Assembly: GCA_030424825.1 (NCBI GenBank)
Contig: JAUHWE010000281.1
Location: 1-6,440 of the forward strand
Reading direction: 5' to 3'
Length of the DNA stretch: 6,440 nt
Source of the DNA: Verrucomicrobiia bacterium
GTDB lineage: Bacteria; Verrucomicrobiota; Verrucomicrobiia; Opitutales; Opitutaceae
Position 1 is the stretch's first letter, and every line of letters starts with the position of its first letter. The translations under genes and the position numbers were made by a program. This document shows positions 1 to 4,787 of the stretch, one piece after another. The notes below the pieces were generated by a model. The model saw only the letters and a list, made by a program, of their open reading frames with translations. It searched no databases and was not told the DNA's origin.

Positions 1-1180
1 CTGTGAGCGTCACGTATTGAGTGGTTTCTCCCAGTGTCCGGGCATTCAGATGCAAGGTCGCAATTTTGTATCCATCTGACCGGGATTCGGTCCAATGGCT
101 CACTTCCTTTCCAGATATATTCTCAATCTCCATGTTGTCGGGGATGGCAATACGGAGCTGAAAGATCCCCGCCCGCGTAATCCGAGTAACCAGGGTGGCG
201 GAATGGACAATCCGGTCTTCACCCAGCGTTGTCTCTTCTTCGCTCGCCACACGGATCTCAGGTTCCACTTTCGATAACGAAAACCCGAGCTCAACGCCAG
301 TATCGGAATATCGGTAGGTACGGCGTAGTTCCGTTTCCGCCATCGCGGCATTTTCCTTAACCGCCGCGATCGTCGGAAAATCACTGATGCTAACCACTGC
401 GAGGCTTTCACCGGCATCGACCTCATCCAACTGGACATCGCTGGAGAGCGAAATCCCAATCCAGCCCGTTTCGCTCGAAGCATCGGGAAAACTGACGACT
501 CGAGTCGTCGCCGAGTAAGGAAGAGCTCCCGCTCTTCCCTGCGACCAGAAGCGGAAGCTAGGCTGTCCGGTCAACGGGGTCGCGGCCACCAGTTCGAGCC
601 GGCTTTTCGCCGGATCATACCGCCAGGAATCCAACCAATCCGCACGGGCGTCCGTAATGGTCATCCCCTTCGGAACATCGATCGATATTTCACGAAGCTG
701 TCCCTGGGCAATCCGCAGCGTGGCCAAGTGCTCTCCTTCAATAGTCCCCGCTCGCGGCAACAAATTATTGACGACTTCGGCGTAGAAAACCGTTTCCTCG
801 AGGCGTGTATCCCTGGAGCGAGGACGGCAAGAGATCGAGAGACTCGACATCGGCTTCAGAAGAATACGAGCAACCGTGCTCCCCTTCGGCGCATCCGCCA
901 TATAGTCGACTCCGACCGCTGAAGAAGAGAACGCTTCGCAATTCGCTCGTTCGAATTCCACGGTCGCTTCGTAAATCAGACTGGGAATGGAGCGAAGATT
1001 AAAACTCCACACCGTACCGGAAACACCGACCGCGGTTTCATAGTCAAAAACGATCTTGTGTTTGCCGGATTTGGATGCCTCCAGAAAATAGACGAGGTTG
1101 CCGTCCACAAACTCCTGTATCAATCGAACGGAGCCATTGGGGATATCCAACGAAGTGATGACTGCCGGATTCGAAAGAAT
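1..1180 (-). other. Second beta-rich region with further copies of the module (continues past left edge)
   Basis: After the membrane block the module reappears. VPKG ends at residue 1361, W1375 follows at +14, and TGWIGIS (G1428) follows at +67. IPDN ends at 1538, with W1552 at +14 and the expected second motif beyond the window. Their spacing is 177 residues, like the first array. A weaker candidate turn, IPNG (1202-1205), has no clear second motif. C1270 and C1307, the only soluble-domain cysteines, lie between these anchors. Confidence 0.5.
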
Positions 1181-4100
1181 CGGCAAGCGTTCATCTGTCT
1201 TGGCCTCCCACTCAAAGGAGACATTCACGCGAGCCACCTCGTCGTTGACCTTTGCTTTCACCGTAACCGGTTTTTCCTGCAAATACTTTGAATCAATCTG
1301 ATAGGGCTCGGTCTGGGCATCCAGTCGGTTTTCGAATGGACCCATCACAAACATTAAAAGCAAAGCTCCCGTAGCAGTCGCTCCTCCCCCAACAGAATAT
1401 CCGGTTCGGAACTTGGAAAGCAGCGTCTTGAACCCAACCGTTAGCAGCGGGACAAACGTGATCGATGCTCCGAATAGAATCAAAAGTGGGAGTCCCTGAT
1501 CCAAAAGCAGAATCGAAGCTGCGCAAGCCCCGTGCAGCACAATCGACACGTAGACCCGAATCGAATCGCCGGACAATCGGCGCGACACCCAAGAGATTGC
1601 AGGTGACAAGGCCAATACCAGCAACGCAAAAACCCAACCTTGATTCCCTCGCGATGCACCCGCCAGGATTTCGATGTTAGCAATGTTAACGAACAGCGAG
1701 TCGAGCGGAGCCATAACTGTATCCATAATCTGGATCTGTGACAATTGGGAAACTTCATCCACACTCCACAACCGATTGGCGAACACAATGGAGATACCCA
1801 CACCCGCCAGAGCGACCACAACCCCAAAAGGAACGACCCACCAAGGTCTCGCATTCGCATCATTGGATTTTGAGACAAGGTAGATCATCAGAAAGGCAAT
1901 CAGCACAACGGCGCCATACCGAAACATCCCATTAGAAAAATCGCGATTACCCGCCACAAATACGGAAGCGACACCGGGCCCTCCGAGCGGATTGGCCAAG
2001 GGTTCGATTTCCGCAGGCGTAACCGAACCGGAATGAAACTCGATCGCTCGCCCGCCCTCGGACGACACGATCCAGCGGGTCAGTAAAATCGGCGCTTCCA
2101 CCTTCAGAGTCTCAAGCCGATTCACCTCATCGGGCTTATACTGCGTCGAATACTTGATGCTGATTCGCTGCGACAAATCCCGCACCGACTCGCCTAGCGG
2201 GACCAAGATCCGCTGGCCCACTCGAGCGGGAATCGGTTCTTGATCATTGACGCTTACCTTCCATAACCGAGCTCCTTCCGGCAGCCGAACGGTGAAGTGT
2301 GACGCATTCTTCGATTTCAACGCAAAGCTCGCAACCGTCAGCGCTTCTCCCGTTTTGGAAAGACTCGTCTCGATATTCGCCAGTTCGACGATCTGATCGA
2401 TCGAATGTTCTCGATCGAGAGAGTCCACTCGGGCAAGCAACTCAAACGGGCGGCTGGCATAGTGATAGCTCGCGACAATTGGCGCATCGAGCATGATGAG
2501 ATACTCCGGCGGCAATTCCTGGGCCTCAAGCTTGAGCAATGGAGGAGCAATCGGTTCGGGAGAAACGACGACTTGGTTGGGGCTCACGAAGACCACGTAC
2601 CCCCTTTCTGATTGAACCCCTTGTGGTTCCGCTCCCGCGAAGGATACTGCGGCTCCCGTCGCATTCAAACGAGTTTCGTAAGTGGCCAAGAGTGAGTACG
2701 TTCCGGATACGGGAGCGTGCAACCGTATCGTATAGGTTCCGCCATTTTCCTGCCAGTCGCGCACATTGGCTCCACTTAGCTCAACGTTCTCATAGCCTTG
2801 AGGCAGTTTTACGACAAGCTCCTGAATAGGGGCTCCGGAAATTTCGTAGGTCGCAATGCTGCTCCCATAGGCCACCCCTTCCCCAATCGAAAACAAATGA
2901 AACGACTCGGTCTGCACAGAAGATTCCTGATAAGTCACATCGATCTTCGCGTTCCAGTCCGGATCTCTCAAACGATAGGCGATCTGCAAGCGCTCGTCTT
3001 TCACGGGAAAATAACTGACGATCATCTCGCTCAATCCTGACTGGCTCGATGGAGTCACTTTCAGGCTCTCATCCGTTGAAATTCCAACGTATCCTCGCGA
3101 CGACGTTACTCCGAGGGGAATCACACGCGGCATTTCAAACAACCCGGCTACTGGGGCCCCGTTTTTCTCCAACTTGATTTTAAGAATCTGCCTGCCTAAA
3201 ATCGGAGAGCCAAAGAGCATCTTGATTTGCTGCTCCCCATCCGCTTGTTTCAGTACCGAGTAGTCGCTCAGATAGTTCTGCTCGATCCCCACCACGGAGA
3301 AACCTTTCGGAAGATCGATCGAGAACTCCCTTAAAGGCGCTTCACGAATATCCAAGTTCATCTCGACATCGATGGTCATCTCGCTGGAACTCAAATGGTA
3401 GAGCGACAGAGTTGAAACCGATACCTCTGACAATATGTCCTCCGCCCGAATCGTCAGCCCGTAGTCGGTTCCCGCATACACAAATCCAAAGGCCTGCCGA
3501 TTTTCGATCCGCAGCTGGGCCCGTTCTTCGTTCGCCAGACTGATTTGGGCGGGTGATACTTGGGAAAGATTTTGCGAATTCGCAATTCCAAGGTTTACCG
3601 CTCCATCGTTCAGGAGGAGGATCTGGCCATTCGACCGGGTCGCACCGATGGGTTCGAGCTGGAGCAACTCGGTTTCCGCGGGCAACTTGGGCAAGGCAAT
3701 CTGCGACTTGGCTAGCAGAACGATACGCTCCGTTTGAGGTCGGGCAAATCGGATTTTCAGCAGACGCGAGCCATCCGCTGCCCGTTCTACGTTCCAACCC
3801 AGAAGATCTCTTCCCTCAATCTGGGAAATCTCTCCGGGACCTAGAATTCGATAGGAGACTTCATTCATTTCTCCCTGCATCACTTGCAGATCCAATTTTT
3901 GGTTTTGCTTAACCATCCCCGCCGCGACCGCCGTCACACTGGTAATGTCCGAGGAGTAGAAAAGCTCGCGATCCGAATCTGACTTCGCAGGTTTCCAGTT
4001 GAAGGCGACCGAGCTGTTGGGGGACAAGTGGGCCTCCCACCGGTCCGCCTTCTTTGACGGTTGAGCGGCATTGGCCACCGAAAGTTCACTGTCATTTGGA

Positions 4101-4747
4101 AGCCCCGCTAGCTCAAGCGTGCGAATTGGAGCGGTGAGAAACTTGAACGCTACCGAACGCGTGCCTCGTGACTCGTTCACTTTCGCCAGAAAGCGAATGG
4201 AGAAGTCAAAGGTACCCCGTCGGTCCCAGACCAACCGATAATCCTCTCCGTCGTATTCGAGTTCACCGTATTTCAGATCTGGTGACTCGAGCAGAGCGAC
4301 ATCCCCCGACAAGAGACTTACAATCGCGCCCTTACGGGAATCAATCGCTACGGACCCAGTTGCCGTAAACTCCACTCCCCGCTCGACGACCGTACCGACT
4401 AACTTAAGATCGCGCACCTCGACGTTTGAAGCCTGAGCGAAGGCAGAGTTTTGAGTGGAAAAGGCCGTAACGAAAAAGATCATCGCAAACAACCAGGCCA
4501 ATCGAGGGTAGCGGGCGATCTCCGAGCGCCCACCAGAATTCGTACTATGGGCACTCGGAGATCGCCCGCTACCTTGAGTTAAATGCCCAACAAATCGCCC
4601 ATTTCGTAGGGCTGGCGCTTGCGCCACGCCGCGTTGACTGGTTTTGATCTTCTTACGCGGCGCTTCGCGACCGAAGGCCCTACACTTTACGAACTCAATG
4701 AATCGCATCAAGAGCCCAACAACTGATGAATAAGAGTAACTTTTCAT
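1..4747 (-). CDS. Giant exported, polytopic membrane protein of unknown function with ~170-residue repeats (3' end beyond window)
   Basis: One frame is open from an ATG at 4747 to the left edge: 1582 codons with no stop, so the C-terminus is missing. Order: a basic N-terminal extension (residues 1-82, mostly repeat-encoded), a signal-peptide core (83-97) ending in AFA at 102-104, a beta-rich region (105-940), about six hydrophobic helices (941-1138), and a second beta-rich region (1141 onward). An even helix count would place both beta-rich parts on the same, extracytoplasmic side. Modules anchored on P-x-G turns recur at residues 305, 482, 651, 825, 1361 and 1538, with a weaker one at 1205. 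Only two cysteines lie in the soluble parts (C1270 and C1307), a possible disulfide. No enzyme motif was recognised. The gene starts 40 bp after the vWA gene, so an operon is likely. The start is the first ATG, preceded by AGGGTGGG; a start downstream of the repeats (TTG at 4501 or ATG at 4483) is possible but would lack a basic n-region. The frame is near certain; the function is unknown. Confidence 0.9.
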   Translation of the reverse strand, partial: MKSYSYSSVVGLLMRFIEFVKCRAFGREAPRKKIKTSQRGVAQAPALRNGRFVGHLTQGSGRSPSAHSTNSGGRSEIARYPRLAWLFAMIFFVTAFSTQNSAFAQASNVEVRDLKLVGTVVERGVEFTATGSVAIDSRKGAIVSLLSGDVALLESPDLKYGELEYDGEDYRLVWDRRGTFDFSIRFLAKVNESRGTRSVAFKFLTAPIRTLELAGLPNDSELSVANAAQPSKKADRWEAHLSPNSSVAFNWKPAKSDSDRELFYSSDITSVTAVAAGMVKQNQKLDLQVMQGEMNEVSYRILGPGEISQIEGRDLLGWNVERAADGSRLLKIRFARPQTERIVLLAKSQIALPKLPAETELLQLEPIGATRSNGQILLLNDGAVNLGIANSQNLSQVSPAQISLANEERAQLRIENRQAFGFVYAGTDYGLTIRAEDILSEVSVSTLSLYHLSSSEMTIDVEMNLDIREAPLREFSIDLPKGFSVVGIEQNYLSDYSVLKQADGEQQIKMLFGSPILGRQILKIKLEKNGAPVAGLFEMPRVIPLGVTSSRGYVGISTDESLKVTPSSQSGLSEMIVSYFPVKDERLQIAYRLRDPDWNAKIDVTYQESSVQTESFHLFSIGEGVAYGSSIATYEISGAPIQELVVKLPQGYENVELSGANVRDWQENGGTYTIRLHAPVSGTYSLLATYETRLNATGAAVSFAGAEPQGVQSERGYVVFVSPNQVVVSPEPIAPPLLKLEAQELPPEYLIMLDAPIVASYHYASRPFELLARVDSLDREHSIDQIVELANIETSLSKTGEALTVASFALKSKNASHFTVRLPEGARLWKVSVNDQEPIPARVGQRILVPLGESVRDLSQRISIKYSTQYKPDEVNRLETLKVEAPILLTRWIVSSEGGRAIEFHSGSVTPAEIEPLANPLGGPGVASVFVAGNRDFSNGMFRYGAVVLIAFLMIYLVSKSNDANARPWWVVPFGVVVALAGVGISIVFANRLWSVDEVSQLSQIQIMDTVMAPLDSLFVNIANIEILAGASRGNQGWVFALLVLALSPAISWVSRRLSGDSIRVYVSIVLHGACAASILLLDQGLPLLILFGASITFVPLLTVGFKTLLSKFRTGYSVGGGATATGALLLMFVMGPFENRLDAQTEPYQIDSKYLQEKPVTVKAKVNDEVARVNVSFEWEAKTDERLPILSNPAVITSLDIPNGSVRLIQEFVDGNLVYFLEASKSGKHKIVFDYETAVGVSGTVWSFNLRSIPSLIYEATVEFERANCEAFSSSAVGVDYMADAPKGSTVARILLKPMSSLSISCRPRSRDTRLEETVFYAEVVNNLLPRAGTIEGEHLATLRIAQGQLREISIDVPKGMTITDARADWLDSWRYDPAKSRLELVAATPLTGQPSFRFWSQGRAGALPYSATTRVVSFPDASSETGWIGISLSSDVQLDEVDAGESLAVVSISDFPTIAAVKENAAMAETELRRTYRYSDTGVELGFSLSKVEPEIRVASEEETTLGEDRIVHSATLVTRITRAGIFQLRIAIPDNMEIENISGKEVSHWTESRSDGYKIATLHLNARTLGETTQYVTLT
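494..538. repeat. Two adjacent short palindromes inside the coding sequence
   Basis: A perfect 16-nt palindrome (GACGACTC/GAGTCGTC, 494-509) is followed after 9 nt by an 8-bp hairpin with a 4-nt loop (GGAAGAGC-TCCC-GCTCTTCC, 519-538). Both lie inside codons of the giant gene, in a region with ordinary protein sequence. No regulatory role can be supported; chance or codon choice is the default explanation. Confidence 0.35.
1334..1927 (-). other. Membrane block of about six helices within the giant protein
   Basis: Residues 941-1138 hold hydrophobic segments at about 944-959, 970-990, 1037-1054, 1066-1082, 1086-1106 and 1119-1136. They are separated by short polar or basic turns (RR at 1056-1057; K and R at 1107-1114). 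A longer polar loop (about 991-1036) lies between helices 2 and 3. The basic stretch after helix 3 and that after helix 5 would both face the cytoplasm if residue 940 is outside, in line with the positive-inside rule. No catalytic or transport motif was recognised. Helix limits are by eye; the count could be five to seven. Confidence 0.65.
1943..3880 (-). other. Four tandem ~170-residue beta-rich modules in the first extracytoplasmic region
   Basis: Within residues about 290-935 the same pattern recurs. An anchor turn (GPGE at 303-306, LPKG ending at 482, LPQG ending at 651, LPEG ending at 825) is followed by alternating hydrophobic residues. In three copies an aromatic residue lies 13-14 positions on (W318, Y496, W665). 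A further strand motif comes 65-70 positions after the anchor (SNGQILLL with G374, RGYVGIS with G552, RGYVVFV with G716, TRWIVSS with R891). Anchor spacing is 177, 169 and 174. The alternation of hydrophobic residues suggests Ig- or fibronectin-like beta-sandwiches, but the fold is inferred, not recognised. Confidence 0.6.
4436..4501 (-). other. Signal peptide core and cleavage site of the giant protein
   Basis: Codons 83-104 encode LAWLFAMIFFVTAFS followed by TQNSAFA. This is a hydrophobic core preceded by arginines (R79 and R82) and ends in an A-x-A site (A102-F-A104), with Q105 as the likely first mature residue. There is no lipobox cysteine, so signal peptidase I is expected. The core sits unusually far from the first ATG, about 80 residues, because the palindromic repeats occupy the intervening codons. 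Confidence 0.75.
4507..4573. repeat. 67-bp long inverted repeat (REP/BIME-like) inside the coding frame
   Basis: Two 26-nt arms (4507-4532 and 4548-4573) flank a 15-nt loop. They are complementary at 25 of 26 positions. The single difference (C4527 opposite A4553) becomes a G-U wobble in RNA from the minus strand, so the giant gene's mRNA could form an unbroken 26-bp stem. The arms end in GTAG (4508-4511) and CTAC (4569-4572), as in the neighbouring 78-bp element, but the internal sequence is unrelated. No U-run follows the stem on either strand, so it does not look like an intrinsic terminator. It encodes about residues 59-81 of the giant protein, immediately before the signal-peptide core. 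The 32 bp between the two elements (4574-4605) show nothing beyond a short AAATG/CATTT inverted repeat. Confidence 0.8.
4606..4683. repeat. 78-bp composite palindromic element (REP/BIME-like), cruciform, inside the coding frame
   Basis: The element begins GTAGGGC (4606-4612) and ends GCCCTAC (4677-4683). Between these arms are a 14-nt hairpin (4613-4626, TGGCG-CTTG-CGCCA), a CGCCGCGT arm (4627-4634), a 20-nt loop, its complement ACGCGGCG (4655-4662), and a second 14-nt hairpin (4663-4676, CTTCG-CGAC-CGAAG). All pieces abut without gaps, giving a four-way junction. The two hairpins differ in sequence but keep the same 5-4-5 shape, as expected for two separate REP-like units placed head-outward. 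A GTAG head is known from REP sequences served by REP-associated tyrosine transposases (RAYTs); no such transposase gene is in the window. The element is exactly 26 codons long and encodes about residues 22-48 of the giant protein. Whether it is repeated elsewhere in the genome cannot be seen here. Confidence 0.75.
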
Positions 4748-4787
4748 AATTTCCCACCCTAACTATTTTATTTGTGAACGTATTCTT
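4748..4787 (-). promoter_or_regulatory. Intergenic gap with ribosome binding site for the giant gene
   Basis: This is the 40-bp AT-rich gap between the vWA stop codon and the ATG at 4747. On the minus strand AGGGTGGG (4760-4753) ends five bases before the ATG. It is a purine-rich but non-canonical Shine-Dalgarno. It supports 4747 as the start over the downstream candidates, which have nothing better: the nearest GGAG to the TTG at 4501 is about 18 bases upstream. No -35/-10 pair or terminator hairpin is visible in the gap, so co-transcription with the vWA gene is the simplest reading. Confidence 0.5.

Noticed and set aside
1293..1878. Minus-strand open frames in other phases (1293-1637, 1480-1878; also 100-483 and 3342-3797)
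   Set aside because: They overlap the giant gene out of phase. Their Trp/Cys/Arg-rich composition is typical of shadow frames, while the main frame here encodes clear membrane helices.
95..4368. Plus-strand open frames of about 60-120 codons (for example 95-277, 2539-2829, 3553-3912, 4168-4368)
   Set aside because: They lie antisense to a continuous 1582-codon minus-strand frame with sensible signal-peptide, membrane and repeat structure. Their translations are Arg/Ser/Pro-rich and show no domain.
4507..4573. Intrinsic terminator between the two genes
   Set aside because: The strong hairpin lies inside the giant gene's frame and has no following U-run on either strand, so it fits a repeat element better.
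4507..4683. CRISPR array or tRNA-like gene at the palindromic region
   Set aside because: There are no regularly spaced direct repeats. The cloverleaf-like fold of 4606-4683 lacks tRNA landmarks such as a T-loop GTTCRA motif and an acceptor stem with a standard anticodon arm.
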